From: Neptunicoccus cionae
GTDB lineage: Bacteria > Pseudomonadota > Alphaproteobacteria > Rhodobacterales > Rhodobacteraceae
Assembly: GCF_002860325.1 (NCBI RefSeq)
Contig: NZ_PKOJ01000003.1
Location: forward strand, 124,001-188,000
Direction: 5' to 3'
Length of the DNA: 64,000 bases
The notes below the pieces were generated by a model, which searched no databases, was not told the DNA's origin, and was given only the letters and a program-made list of their open reading frames with translations. The position numbers and the translations under genes are program-made. Below are positions 33,635-42,753 of this stretch, one piece after another (position 1 is the stretch's first letter; each line of letters opens with the position of its first letter).

Positions 33635-34765
33635 ATGGCGATCTATACACCGCAAGGCCCTCAGGGACCGCAGGGGCCCCAAGGACCACAGGGTCCACAA
33701 GGCCCGCAAACACCACAGGGTCCGCAAGGCCCTCAAGGGCCGCAGGGACCGCAGGGTCAGGGCGGCTCCCCTTATCTGAGCACCGGATTGATAACCACGC
33801 GGGACGGGACGCAGCGGTTCTGGGATGGCACCCCCAAACGCCCCGTATCCTATCAGACCGGCAACGGCAGCAGCGCCGCACGGCAGTGGCGAACTTTCAA
33901 GAAGATGGGCAGCTACCCCAGATCCGCGGCCATTCTGGCAGAGATTATGGGGCTATTGCGCGTCGACAATACCGTTGCCCACAACGAGGCCGGTGTCAGT
34001 TTTCAGGATGGCTCCACTCTCACCCCGATTGTAACCCTGACACGTCCGGGTCTGTCCCAGTTCGAGGAACAGCTCTACTACCTGCGCACTGCAGCAGACC
34101 TGCGGTTCGACCGTCAGGCGGAAATCCAGTCCCAGATCGGTGATCTGACCCCCTATTTCGGTGCGCTCAGTTACCTGTCCAACGATACCCATAAGTGGAC
34201 GCTGGAACTCTTGGCGCTGGTGCAGCGGACCTGTCAGGTCTGCGAGATGCGGCTGAAGCAATTATTTGACTGCCCCCGCCCCATTGCCTTTGCGCAAGAG
34301 GTCCAGCCGATGATTACTTCACCGGACCACCCCGCATGGCCCAGCGGCCATGCGACCGAAAGTTTCGCTGCCGCGACCTTGATGGCACGGTTAAGCGATC
34401 CGAATTTTCAGTCCCCAGTGCAGGCAGTGCAGGACCAGTTGCCTGCCTACCGGCTGTCGGCCCGCATTGCGCTGAACCGCACTGTCGCAGGGGTCCATTT
34501 CCCGACCGACAGTGTGGCCGGCGCGACCCTAGGTATCGCGATTGCAGAGTTCATTATCAACTATTGCAGTCAGGCCGGCAAAACGTCCGCCTACGCGTTC
34601 AACGGCGGGGCATTTCGGGGGGACTTCAACCTGTCGCTTCTCGGGGAAACCATGCCCGGCAGCAATGATCCCACCATCACCCGCACCGAGATTTCCCTGC
34701 CAACCGCGGGGCGGGAAAACCTGTTGTCCAAACTCTGGGATGCTGCTGCGGCTGAATGGGGCTGA
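33635..34765 (+). CDS. Vanadium haloperoxidase/PAP2-type enzyme with collagen-like N-terminus
   Basis: This protein has 376 residues. Residues 6-44 are a collagen-like run of Gly-Pro-Gln triplets: six, one TPQ interruption at residue 26, then four more. The catalytic domain shows the full acid phosphatase/vanadium haloperoxidase set: Lys208 and Arg215 in KQLFDCPRP, His239 in PSGHATES, and Arg282 and His288 in [12 protein letters not shown]. There is no signal peptide. The ATG at 33635 has AAAGGAG 8 bases upstream, while the earlier ATG at 33605 falls inside the predicted -10 box. The triplet codons vary freely, implying selection on the protein. Whether it oxidises halides or cleaves phosphate is undetermined. 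Confidence 0.82.
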   Translation: MAIYTPQGPQGPQGPQGPQGPQGPQTPQGPQGPQGPQGPQGQGGSPYLSTGLITTRDGTQRFWDGTPKRPVSYQTGNGSSAARQWRTFKKMGSYPRSAAILAEIMGLLRVDNTVAHNEAGVSFQDGSTLTPIVTLTRPGLSQFEEQLYYLRTAADLRFDRQAEIQSQIGDLTPYFGALSYLSNDTHKWTLELLALVQRTCQVCEMRLKQLFDCPRPIAFAQEVQPMITSPDHPAWPSGHATESFAAATLMARLSDPNFQSPVQAVQDQLPAYRLSARIALNRTVAGVHFPTDSVAGATLGIAIAEFIINYCSQAGKTSAYAFNGGAFRGDFNLSLLGETMPGSNDPTITRTEISLPTAGRENLLSKLWDAAAAEWG

Positions 34766-34788
34766 AGAAGCGTAGCACACGCAATAAA

Positions 34789-36879
34789 TTAAGGGCGGTA
34801 CCCGTCATCAAGACGGGGCCGCAACCCGACCTCCCCTGACACCGCAAGCGGACCAAGCTGGTCCAGCTCGTATTCAGGCTCAAAGGACCAGTCGAGCGCG
34901 CCAAGGGCTGCCATTTCCCGTTCCGCATTGACCGCAGGCGGATTCCACGGCCCGATATCCGCCCCGCTCGCAAACAACAGGGCCAACTGCCGCGTAATCT
35001 GCGGCGCCGCGACCGATGTGCCGGACATCACAGTTGCACTGCCACTCAGCGTGCCGCTCGCCAGCACGCCGCGCAGCGTCCAGCTACTGTCCCCGATAGC
35101 GGATACATTAGGTTCTTTAGCCGACAAAGGGCCCCCCGTAGCCGAATAAGGCGCTGCAAATCCGGTATCACACAAAGCGGCCCCCACAGTGTAAACCTGC
35201 TCGGGCATACCAGCGGAGAGCCAGCCGGATTCCGTGCCGATCCTTGTAACCGGCCCATCCGCCTTCGGGGCATAGGGCGTTTTGCGCGGCGGTTTCCAGA
35301 CCCAAAGCGCATTGTCATCCAGATAGGACTGACGCGCCAGCGCTTGAAATCCCAAGGGGCGGTCGTCCCGCTGGACTTCCAGCCGCACGGTTTGCGCCGG
35401 TGCGCCGGTGCCGAGCGTTATCCGCCACGGCCCGCTCGGCGCGAGCGGTTTGCCCGTTTCGAAACAGGCCGTCGGCGCGATCGCCAGCAGGTAGTATCCA
35501 GCCGTTTGCCCGCCGCCCTCCAGTGCCTGTGGTCCGATTGCATAGATTCGCGCAACCGCAGGAGCCGAACCGCGGGCCAGCGAAACGCTGTGACCGGCAG
35601 GAATGCTTCCTAACGAGAGCGGTTGTGACAGCAAGCTATCGATCCCGAGCGTCAGTTCCGCCGGATCATCTGGGCGCAGTTCCACAAAACTCGGCGTATA
35701 ATCCTCTGACTGCACCCGCAACGTCACCGACTGCGGAGTCTCTGGCTCCAGATCGATAGACCCGATCTGCCGCGTCAACCCGTCATTCCCGAAGGCATAC
35801 ACCACCCGCATCGGACTGCCGGTTCGGGTCTCTCGACGGTAAACCTCGGCTGCGATCTGGCGTTCGATCAGACTGGTCCCATCCTTTGATCCAGCCAAAA
35901 CCCCCAGTGAAATATTCACCACCAGCGGTCGATGTTGGCCTTCCACCAGCAACCTGTCCGCCTGCCAGATAATCCAGCGCAGGGCGCGCACCACATAGGG
36001 CTGCAATTTCGCACCTGATGTATCCTCGACCGCTTGCGGCGGCAGTTGTGTGGCCAGCATCGGACATGCGCCCAGTCCCTCCGGTTCCACCTGCGGATCG
36101 GCACCCGCTGCAATATCCGTAACTATCGTGCCGTGGGTGCTGGCCAGTTCGGATCCGCCCCCCGCCGTAATGCCGTGCCAGACCGGACTGATCTGCCGGT
36201 CGTACAGCGCCTTGTTCATTGCGCTGTATTCCGCGGCCTCTTCCAGCCTGCTTCCTTTGGTCAGAACAGTATCAATCTCCTCCCCACTCAGAACCCGACC
36301 ACAGGATATGGAGCAGTGTCCGTTGTCTTCGGTGATCTGATCTTCACACTGTAACCAGACGGCCGCCAGCCGCGTCTTGCGCTGATGCGCCGGTCCGGTT
36401 GTGAACCGCGCGTTCAGATAACCGATGGCATCATCAATCACCGCTAAAACCGGCGCAGGGCGTGGGACCCCGCCCGCCGGAGCAGGTGCGGAGGGCACCG
36501 GCGGGCGCGCCGCACCATTGGGAAGCGGTTGCAGCCATTTGCCATAATCCGCTGCGAAATCACCGGGTGTTTTTAAAACATGCAAGAACAGATCGGGTGC
36601 ATCGCCTTCGATCGGGGAATGATCCAACAGGCGGTCGAGATATTCCCGCTCCACCCCGTCCATCAGAAAATCCGCACCCTGCCCCGCATTATCAAGCTTG
36701 CGCTTCAGCCATCGAAGAGTCTTGTCCAGCGTCGCGGGCCGGCCCGTCGGCTTGACCCGCACCAGCAGGGGCCGGTAGCTTAGCGCACCGCCGGCGGGGG
36801 GCTGGTACACATGATCAAACCAGTCAAGGTATCCGTCTACGACAGGTGTTGCTTGCGGCGTGCTCCAGCTGAAATCCAT
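34789..36879 (-). CDS. S8 family serine peptidase (subtilase), no signal peptide
   Basis: This 696-residue protein has a subtilisin catalytic triad: Asp149 in LAVIDDAIG, His249 in ASTHGTIVTDIAAG and Ser622 in MSGTSVAAPQITRQL, with the oxyanion asparagine Asn365 in YAFGNDG. Between Asn365 and Ser622 lies an unusually long insert of about 250 residues that may form a beta-rich domain. Residues 1-130 are a proline-rich, charged prodomain-like region. No Sec signal is present, so it acts inside the cell or leaves by another route. It converges with the collagen-haloperoxidase gene, 23 bases apart. Confidence 0.87.
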   Translation of the reverse strand: MDFSWSTPQATPVVDGYLDWFDHVYQPPAGGALSYRPLLVRVKPTGRPATLDKTLRWLKRKLDNAGQGADFLMDGVEREYLDRLLDHSPIEGDAPDLFLHVLKTPGDFAADYGKWLQPLPNGAARPPVPSAPAPAGGVPRPAPVLAVIDDAIGYLNARFTTGPAHQRKTRLAAVWLQCEDQITEDNGHCSISCGRVLSGEEIDTVLTKGSRLEEAAEYSAMNKALYDRQISPVWHGITAGGGSELASTHGTIVTDIAAGADPQVEPEGLGACPMLATQLPPQAVEDTSGAKLQPYVVRALRWIIWQADRLLVEGQHRPLVVNISLGVLAGSKDGTSLIERQIAAEVYRRETRTGSPMRVVYAFGNDGLTRQIGSIDLEPETPQSVTLRVQSEDYTPSFVELRPDDPAELTLGIDSLLSQPLSLGSIPAGHSVSLARGSAPAVARIYAIGPQALEGGGQTAGYYLLAIAPTACFETGKPLAPSGPWRITLGTGAPAQTVRLEVQRDDRPLGFQALARQSYLDDNALWVWKPPRKTPYAPKADGPVTRIGTESGWLSAGMPEQVYTVGAALCDTGFAAPYSATGGPLSAKEPNVSAIGDSSWTLRGVLASGTLSGSATVMSGTSVAAPQITRQLALLFASGADIGPWNPPAVNAEREMAALGALDWSFEPEYELDQLGPLAVSGEVGLRPRLDDGYRP

Positions 36880-36934
36880 CCCGATACGTCCCTAAAATAC
36901 AAATTCCGTAAATGTTTATAAATATCAGACGGCA

Positions 36935-36974
36935 GAACCGGCATTTGTGTCAAACACAAGTTGCCTGCCGGTTC
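36935..36974 (-). terminator. Possible terminator after the PhoR-like gene
   Basis: GAACCGGCA (36935-36943) pairs exactly with TGCCGGTTC (36966-36974), and TTGTGT/ACACAA inside extends it with a bulge. It lies 37-76 bases after the kinase stop on the reverse strand. The T tract is poor, so it could also act as a protein site before the subtilase gene. Confidence 0.4.
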
Positions 36975-37010
36975 CCTATTAACGGATTATTCACACCCGC
37001 GCTCTCGGGC

Positions 37011-38048
37011 TTAAATTGCCCGCGGGATAATCACGGAAAAACGGCTGCCGACACCAACAGTGCTGTCGATCTGCAGACGCGCACGGTGGCGCATCAGGAT
37101 GTGTTTCACAATGGCCAGCCCCAATCCGGTGCCACCCTTGTCACGGGACCGCCCCTTGTCTATCCGGTAAAACCGCTCTGTCAGCCGCGCAATATGTTCC
37201 GGTGCGATTCCCTCGCCCTGATCGCTAACCGTTACGCGCACCATGTCCGGTTCCACCTTATCCACACAGGCCTCGATAGACACAACCGCCCCGTTACGAG
37301 AGTATTTTGCAGCGTTTTCGATTAGGTTTGCAAACACCTGTGTCAACTCGTCCGCGACCCCGATCACCTCGGGCAGGTCGGCAGGAATATCCAGTGTCAC
37401 AGTTGTCTTTTCCCGATCCAGTATCGGTTCAAGCGATGCGCTCAACCGGTCCAGAATTGGCCGTAAATTCACAACCGTTGTGGGCGCGTATTTTTCTTCG
37501 GACTGCAATTTCGACAAAGACAGAAGGTCATCAATCAGCCGTGCCATGCGTGCTGCTTCTTTCTCCATCAGATATAAAAACCGGTCCGAGGCTTCCGCAT
37601 CTGATCTTGCAGGGCCTTGAAGAGTCTCGATAAATCCATAGAGCGCGGTTAACGGAGAGCGCAATTCGTGGCTGACGTTCGCCACAAAATCCGACCGCAT
37701 CTGCTCGGCTTCCTGAATATGGCTGACATCCTCGAAACTCACCACCACCAGTGCGTCGGTGCGACTCGCGTCCGGATCAACCCGCACGGCTGTCATGGAA
37801 AAGGTCGTTGGCACAACCAGTTGCAGACGCACGTCCACTTTGGCCTGCCCGCCTTCGTCGATTGTATCCTCAACCGCGCGGATGCATCTCTTGTTTGGCA
37901 CATAATGGGCCAGCTTGCGCCCTTTCGTACCTGTCCCGAACAGGCTCACTGCAGATTCGTTGCGGAACACGATGGTCTGGTTGCTGTCCACCACAAATAC
38001 TGCGACGCCCAAAGCGTCAAGAATGGCTCTAATGCCTGCGTCCAACAT
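37011..38048 (-). CDS. Soluble PhoR-like sensor histidine kinase
   Basis: This 345-residue kinase has a PAS domain (residues 1-105, VAVFVVDSNQTIVFRNESAV), a HisKA dimerisation domain with the phospho-acceptor in NVSHELRSPLTALYGF (about residue 128) and a HATPase domain (NLIENAAKYSRNG, VSDQGEGIAPEHI, KGGTGLGLAIVKHI). The arrangement matches PhoR, but no transmembrane helix precedes the PAS domain. The start at 38048 was chosen because AAAGGAG lies 8 bases upstream; a frame to 38084 lacks it. No response regulator or phosphate-transport gene is adjacent, so the partner is unknown. Confidence 0.85.
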   Translation of the reverse strand: MLDAGIRAILDALGVAVFVVDSNQTIVFRNESAVSLFGTGTKGRKLAHYVPNKRCIRAVEDTIDEGGQAKVDVRLQLVVPTTFSMTAVRVDPDASRTDALVVVSFEDVSHIQEAEQMRSDFVANVSHELRSPLTALYGFIETLQGPARSDAEASDRFLYLMEKEAARMARLIDDLLSLSKLQSEEKYAPTTVVNLRPILDRLSASLEPILDREKTTVTLDIPADLPEVIGVADELTQVFANLIENAAKYSRNGAVVSIEACVDKVEPDMVRVTVSDQGEGIAPEHIARLTERFYRIDKGRSRDKGGTGLGLAIVKHILMRHRARLQIDSTVGVGSRFSVIIPRAI

Positions 38049-38248
38049 GTCCTGTCTCCTTTGCGCTCTCAATGCCGCATCCATGCGTCAGGCTCAACGC
38101 ATTACCTTCCGAAACGCGCGAATCCGGTACAGCCATGCAAAAAGCACATATCGGCTTTAACGGATTGTGCGTTGTCCAAACGCCTTCCAGCTCCCATTTA
38201 AGCCACAACAGTATGACAGGCTCCTGACATGGAGTGAAAGGAATGAAC

Positions 38249-38479
38249 ATGGCTTATATTACCGACACAAAATCAACCGTTGGCGGCACAATCTGGTCCG
38301 CCCTGCAAACCGCCGGCTCCGCTGTTCTGCGCTTCTTTGAAGACATGACACTTGCCGCGTCCCGCGTTGAAATCATCAATGCAATGCTGGACATGGACGA
38401 AGAAACCCTGCGCAGCCGCTACAACATTTCGCGGGACCAGATCGTTTCTTACGTTTTCCGCGACAAACTGGTCCCCTGA
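38249..38479 (+). CDS. Small conserved protein, possibly DUF1127-like
   Basis: This protein of about 76 residues begins MAYITDTKSTVGG. It has a helical middle (FFEDMTLAASRVEIINAMLDM) and a C-terminal segment RYNISRDQIVSYVFRDKL. It loosely recalls DUF1127-type small proteins of Alphaproteobacteria, though the typical arginine-rich motif is missing, so the family is tentative. AAGGA lies 6 bases before the ATG at 38249; an in-frame ATG at 38243 is also possible. It is divergent from the PhoR-like gene. The function is unknown. Confidence 0.65.
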   Translation: MAYITDTKSTVGGTIWSALQTAGSAVLRFFEDMTLAASRVEIINAMLDMDEETLRSRYNISRDQIVSYVFRDKLVP

Positions 38480-38489
38480 TTTAACGCTG

Positions 38490-39878
38490 TCAGGCCCACA
38501 AACCGTCAGACTTGAGACCGGCTAAGGTCTCATCCAGAGATTTCACCGCCCGCTCGAACAGAAGGTCGATATTTGCCTCAGTCATGATCAGCGGCGGTGA
38601 AATAATCATTGTATCCCCCACATGACGCATGACCAGACCGTTGGCGAAACACCGTTCGCGACAACGCAGACCGACCGTGCCCTTATCAGCTTTGAACGGC
38701 GCACGATTGGCCTTGTCCGGTGACAGTTCAAGCGCCCCCATCATACCGATAATACGCGCCTCCCCGACCATCGGGTGATCGCTGATCTCGCGCCATTTTT
38801 GCGCAAGATAGGGCGCGGCCGTATCGCGCACATGTTCAATCACCTTTTCCTCTTCCAGAAGGCGCAAATTCTCCAGTGCCACTGCACAGGCCACCGGATG
38901 TCCGGAATAGGTGTAGCCGTGGTTGAATTCGTCCGAGCTGATCACCTCGGCGACTTCGTCACTCAGAATGGAACCGCCAATCGGCTGGTAGCCGCTCGAC
39001 AGACCCTTGGCGATTGTCATGATGTCGGGACGGATCCCCAATGTTTGTGACCCAAACCAGTTGCCGGTCCGCCCGAAACCGCAAATCACCTCATCCGCGA
39101 TCAGCAGGATGTTGCGCTCGTCACAGATCCGCTGGATTTCCGGCCAATAGGTTTCCGGCGGAATGATCACAGCGCCCGCACCTTGAATCGGCTCTGCGAT
39201 AAAGGCCGCAACCTTGTCTTCCCCGATCCGGTCAATCTCTGCCTCCAGCGCGCGGGCGCGGGCCAAGCCGAATTCCGCAGGGTCCATATCCCCGCCTTCG
39301 CCGTACCAGTAAGGCTGGTCGATATGGGTGATGTCAGGGATCGGCATCCCGCCCTGCGCGTGCATGCCCGCCATCCCGCCAAGCGACCCGCTGCCCATAG
39401 ACGACCCGTGATAGGCGTTCTTGCGGCTGATGATGGTTTTCTTCTCCGGTTTGCCCTTCAGCGCCCAGTAATGACGCACCAGACGGATGTTGGTGTCATT
39501 GGCTTCAGAGCCTGATCCGGCAAAGAACACATGGTTCAGATCACCCGGCGCCAGTTCGGCGATACGCGCGGACAAAGCCACAACAGGAGGATGAGTAGTC
39601 TGGAAAAACGTATTATAATAAGGCAGTTGCTCCATTTGCGCGGCAGCGGCTTCGGCCAGTTCCTTGCGCCCGTAGCCCAGATTGACACACCACAGGCCAG
39701 CCATCCCGTCCAGGATCTCAACCCCGTCGCTATCGGTCAGCATGACACCATCCGCCCGCGTGATGACCCGCGCACCTTTCTGCGACAGTTCCGCACCGTG
39801 GGTAAAAGGATGAATGTGATGGGCCGCATCCAACCGCTGCAAGTCAGCCGTTGGCAAGTGGTTGTCGATCCGTTTCAT
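38490..39878 (-). CDS. Class III omega-aminotransferase (putrescine/amine-pyruvate type)
   Basis: This 462-residue PLP enzyme of fold type I transfers amino groups from an amine or omega-amino acid. Key segments are FFAGSGSEANDTNIRLVRHYW, NAYHGSSMGSGSLGGM, LLIADEVICGFGRTG and the Schiff-base lysine in MTIAKGLSSGYQPIGG. The sequence resembles the SpuC-like putrescine-pyruvate aminotransferases; putrescine made by the nearby speB product would suit, but this is inference. I chose the ATG at 39878 because AAGGAG lies 6 bases upstream, whereas the GTG at 39884 overlaps that site. It is full length. Confidence 0.88.
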   Translation of the reverse strand: MKRIDNHLPTADLQRLDAAHHIHPFTHGAELSQKGARVITRADGVMLTDSDGVEILDGMAGLWCVNLGYGRKELAEAAAAQMEQLPYYNTFFQTTHPPVVALSARIAELAPGDLNHVFFAGSGSEANDTNIRLVRHYWALKGKPEKKTIISRKNAYHGSSMGSGSLGGMAGMHAQGGMPIPDITHIDQPYWYGEGGDMDPAEFGLARARALEAEIDRIGEDKVAAFIAEPIQGAGAVIIPPETYWPEIQRICDERNILLIADEVICGFGRTGNWFGSQTLGIRPDIMTIAKGLSSGYQPIGGSILSDEVAEVISSDEFNHGYTYSGHPVACAVALENLRLLEEEKVIEHVRDTAAPYLAQKWREISDHPMVGEARIIGMMGALELSPDKANRAPFKADKGTVGLRCRERCFANGLVMRHVGDTMIISPPLIMTEANIDLLFERAVKSLDETLAGLKSDGLWA

Positions 39879-40056
39879 ATTCACTCCTTAAAGACTTTAC
39901 CGGCGATTTTCCGCGACGTTAGCCCGACCATTCAAAACCCGTCAATCGCATTCGACAATGGCTTCCAAAAGTCGGACAAAACCGCGCAACACAACTTTCT
40001 TCTGGCCCGAAAATATCCCCGCCGGAGGCTCCCTGCGGCGCAAAGCACCCCAGGCT

Positions 40057-40974
40057 TCAGGTTTTTACAGCTGCCGCTGGTGGCGTTTTCGCGCGACGGG
40101 ACAGCACCCATTCACGGTAGGAAATGAAGCTAACCGAGCAGATGATCAAACCACCGCCAAGCAGGACAAAAATATCCACCGCTTCCCCGAAGACCACCAG
40201 CCCCAAGATAGTGGCCCAGATCAACTGAAGAAACGTGACGGGCTGGGTCACGGCCAAAGGCGCTGCCTTTAGCGCTTTGGTCATGGTGAAATGGGCCGTA
40301 GTAGCCAAGGCCCCCACCAGCGCAAGCCACAACACCTCTGTCACGCTTGGTGTTTTCCAGACAGCGATTGCAAAGGGTGCAATGCCGATGGTCACAAAAA
40401 CACTCAGCATCCCGACCACCAGCGACGGGCCTGCCTGCGCGGTCAACCGCTTGGCGACCAGATAGGATACGGCAAACATCGGCGCGGACAGGACCTGCGC
40501 CATCTGACCGGAGTTGATCTCCTGAATACCCGGGCGCAAGATAATCATCGCACCGATAAAGGCGATCACAATCGCCGCTATCCGCCGCAGGGCCAGCTTC
40601 TCACCCAGAAAGACCGCAGCACCGATTGCAATGTAAATCGGGGCAAGATACCCGATCGCTGTGACCTCGGCGATCGGAATACGCGCCATTGCATAAAACC
40701 ACAGGATCACGCCGATCGCATGGCAAAATCCGCGTAGCGCAAAAGTGCCAACCAATCGTTTGTCCAACTGGCGCAGCCAACCGGTTCCCATAAACGGCAG
40801 GATGAACAACACACCGAACAGATAGCGGATGAAGGCGGCTTCCGCGGCTGGTACGCTGGAACCGACGTAGCGCACAATACCCGTCACGCCGACAAACAGA
40901 ACACCCGTCAAAAGCATCCAGCCGATGCCCACCCACGGGCGCCCGTAATTCATATCCGACGTATCCGAAGCCAT
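40057..40974 (-). CDS. DMT superfamily (EamA) transporter
   Basis: This 305-residue inner-membrane protein has ten predicted helices in two EamA repeats (residues 15-150 and 160-290). IPIAEVTAIGYLAPIYIAIGAAVFLGE and LAVTQPVTFLQLIWATILGLVVFGE are the paired loop-helix motifs of the drug/metabolite exporter family. It probably exports amino acids or another small metabolite. The ATG at 40974 was picked with AGGTGA 5 bases upstream. It is downstream of the enol-lactonase gene on the same strand with a 105-base gap. Confidence 0.88.
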   Translation of the reverse strand: MASDTSDMNYGRPWVGIGWMLLTGVLFVGVTGIVRYVGSSVPAAEAAFIRYLFGVLFILPFMGTGWLRQLDKRLVGTFALRGFCHAIGVILWFYAMARIPIAEVTAIGYLAPIYIAIGAAVFLGEKLALRRIAAIVIAFIGAMIILRPGIQEINSGQMAQVLSAPMFAVSYLVAKRLTAQAGPSLVVGMLSVFVTIGIAPFAIAVWKTPSVTEVLWLALVGALATTAHFTMTKALKAAPLAVTQPVTFLQLIWATILGLVVFGEAVDIFVLLGGGLIICSVSFISYREWVLSRRAKTPPAAAVKT

Positions 40975-41079
40975 TGAAATCACCTGTACAAGAGTCGCCA
41001 CAACCAACCCCAGATAGCGGGAAGGTGCAAGGGCGGCTTACAGATGTTCCGTAGCGGCTGTCGTCATGACAGATGCGTC

Positions 41080-41868
41080 CTACGCCTGTGCTTTCAGGAA
41101 GTCCCGCAATAAGGACGTAAAGACTTCGGGCTTCTCGACACAAGGCAGATGTCCGGCTCCACGAATGATCTGGAAGCTGGAGCCGCCTATCAGTTCTGCC
41201 GTTTCGCGCACCATATCGGGCGGCGTAGAGCCATCCTTGTCACCGACAACGGCCAGCACCGGCAGGCTGAGGCGCGCAGTGCTTTCCAACAAATCCGTAT
41301 CGCGAATGGCCGCACACACACGGGCGTACCCCTGTGCAGTGGTCCGCACCAGCATATTGCGCCACATCGGAAAGTCCGGGTGGCTGTGGAATTCCGGCGC
41401 GAACCAGCGTTCCAATATCCCGTCCGCCATGGACCCAAGCCCGTCTGCCTGCACTTTGGCGATCCGCTCGTTCCACATATCGTCGTTTCCGATGCGCGCA
41501 GCCGTATCCGCCAGCACCATGGTGCGCACCAGATCGGGGCGCTCCGCTGCAAGGCCCTGCGCGATCAACCCGCCCACCGAAAGGCCAACCACTGCCGCTC
41601 CGGATATGCCGAAGTGATCCATCAGTGCGGCCAAATCGCTGACCAGTTCGCCCATTGACCAACCGTCCTCCGGATCATCGGACAATCCGTGTCCCCGTTT
41701 GTCGTACCGCAGCACCCGAAAGTCCTGCGACAGGTCGGCAACCACCGCGTCCCATATCCGGAAGTCCGTACCAAGCGAGTTGGAAAATACCACGACGGGA
41801 GCATCCGACGGGCCTTCAATCTGACAATGTAACGCTGCGTTGTTAACCTCTACGATCCTTGAAACCAT
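41080..41868 (-). CDS. pcaD: 3-oxoadipate enol-lactonase
   Basis: This 262-residue alpha/beta hydrolase of the beta-ketoadipate pathway hydrolyses 3-oxoadipate enol-lactone to 3-oxoadipate. Oxyanion segment VVFSNSLGTDFRIWDAV, nucleophile GLSVGG (Ser around residue 97), aspartate in GDKDGSTPPD and histidine in GAGHLPCVEKP are visible. The sequence follows PcaD closely, although other pca genes are not in the window, so a related hydrolase role remains possible. The start at 41868 was chosen over the longer frame to 41916 because AGAGGA precedes it. It is divergent from the short-chain dehydrogenase gene. Confidence 0.82.
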   Translation of the reverse strand: MVSRIVEVNNAALHCQIEGPSDAPVVVFSNSLGTDFRIWDAVVADLSQDFRVLRYDKRGHGLSDDPEDGWSMGELVSDLAALMDHFGISGAAVVGLSVGGLIAQGLAAERPDLVRTMVLADTAARIGNDDMWNERIAKVQADGLGSMADGILERWFAPEFHSHPDFPMWRNMLVRTTAQGYARVCAAIRDTDLLESTARLSLPVLAVVGDKDGSTPPDMVRETAELIGGSSFQIIRGAGHLPCVEKPEVFTSLLRDFLKAQA

Positions 41869-41954
41869 GCCACTGCGTCCTCTTCCCTGTTGAATTCTGT
41901 CGAACACATCTTTCATAAAGACCCCGATAAAACAACATTCAAGGATATGCGAAC

Positions 41955-42722
41955 ATGACCAGCCTTTCGAATAAATCAGCCATCGTCACCGGTGGTGCTT
42001 CGGGCCTTGGCGCGGCAGTTGCAACCCATCTGGCAAGTCTGGGTGCCAAAGTGTGCCTGTTTGACATGAACCCTGATGCCGCCATGGCGACCGCCGCCAA
42101 AATCGGTGCATCCTGGCAGCAAGTGGATGTTTCGGATGCAGACAGTGTCGCCGAAGGGTTTGAGGCAGCACGGGGCGCGCAAGGTCAGGAAAGCATTCTG
42201 GTGAACTGTGCCGGCATCGGTCCGGCTGCCAAAACCGTGTCCAAAGGGGCGCCCCATGATCCGGCGCTGTTTGCCAAAGTGATCGGGGTTAACCTGCTCG
42301 GGTCTTTCTATTGCGCCTCCCACGCGGCCGCTGGCATGGTCCAGTCCGATCCGTCAGCTCCCGACGGAGAGCGCGGCGTTATCATCAACACCGCTTCGGT
42401 GGCGGCCTATGAAGGTCAGGTCGGCCAAGTGGCCTATGCCGCGTCCAAAGGGGGAATCGTGGGTATGACACTGCCAATGGCCCGCGATCTGGCCGATAAA
42501 GGCGTGCGGATTGCCACGATCGCGCCGGGCCTGTTCAAAACACCGCTGCTGGAGGGCTTGCCTCAGGAAGTTCAGGACAGTCTGGGTGCGCAGGTGCCTT
42601 TCCCGTCCCGTCTTGGAGACCCAAAGGAATTTGCCGCGTTGGTTGCGCACATAGTGGACAACCCGATGCTCAATGGTGAGGTGATCCGTCTGGACGGCGC
42701 GATCCGCATGGCGCCCCGTTAA
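41955..42722 (+). CDS. Short-chain dehydrogenase (3-hydroxyacyl-CoA dehydrogenase type 2-like)
   Basis: This 255-residue SDR oxidoreductase has the cofactor motif TGGASGLGAA (residues 12-21), Asp at the end of beta-2 (CLFDMN) favouring NAD, NCAGI, and the catalytic Ser-Tyr-Lys in NTASVAAYEGQVGQVAYAASKGG. The overall sequence and the ending VIRLDGAIRMAPR resemble the HSD17B10 group, which oxidises 3-hydroxyacyl-CoA or 2-methyl-3-hydroxybutyryl-CoA in branched-chain and fatty acid breakdown. It is full length and converges with a small unknown gene. Confidence 0.88.
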   Translation: MTSLSNKSAIVTGGASGLGAAVATHLASLGAKVCLFDMNPDAAMATAAKIGASWQQVDVSDADSVAEGFEAARGAQGQESILVNCAGIGPAAKTVSKGAPHDPALFAKVIGVNLLGSFYCASHAAAGMVQSDPSAPDGERGVIINTASVAAYEGQVGQVAYAASKGGIVGMTLPMARDLADKGVRIATIAPGLFKTPLLEGLPQEVQDSLGAQVPFPSRLGDPKEFAALVAHIVDNPMLNGEVIRLDGAIRMAPR

Positions 42723-42753
42723 CACGTAACGGCAATTCCGGAGCGGGCGTGTA

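Noticed and set aside
33653-33770. A simple-sequence DNA repeat at the start of the haloperoxidase gene
   Set aside because: It is the in-frame GPQ coding stretch; the codons are mixed, so it is not a slippage-type microsatellite.
38490-41868. An aromatic beta-ketoadipate operon around pcaD
   Set aside because: Only a pcaD-like gene is present; the aminotransferase, DMT exporter and short-chain dehydrogenase are not pathway members, so no operon claim is made.
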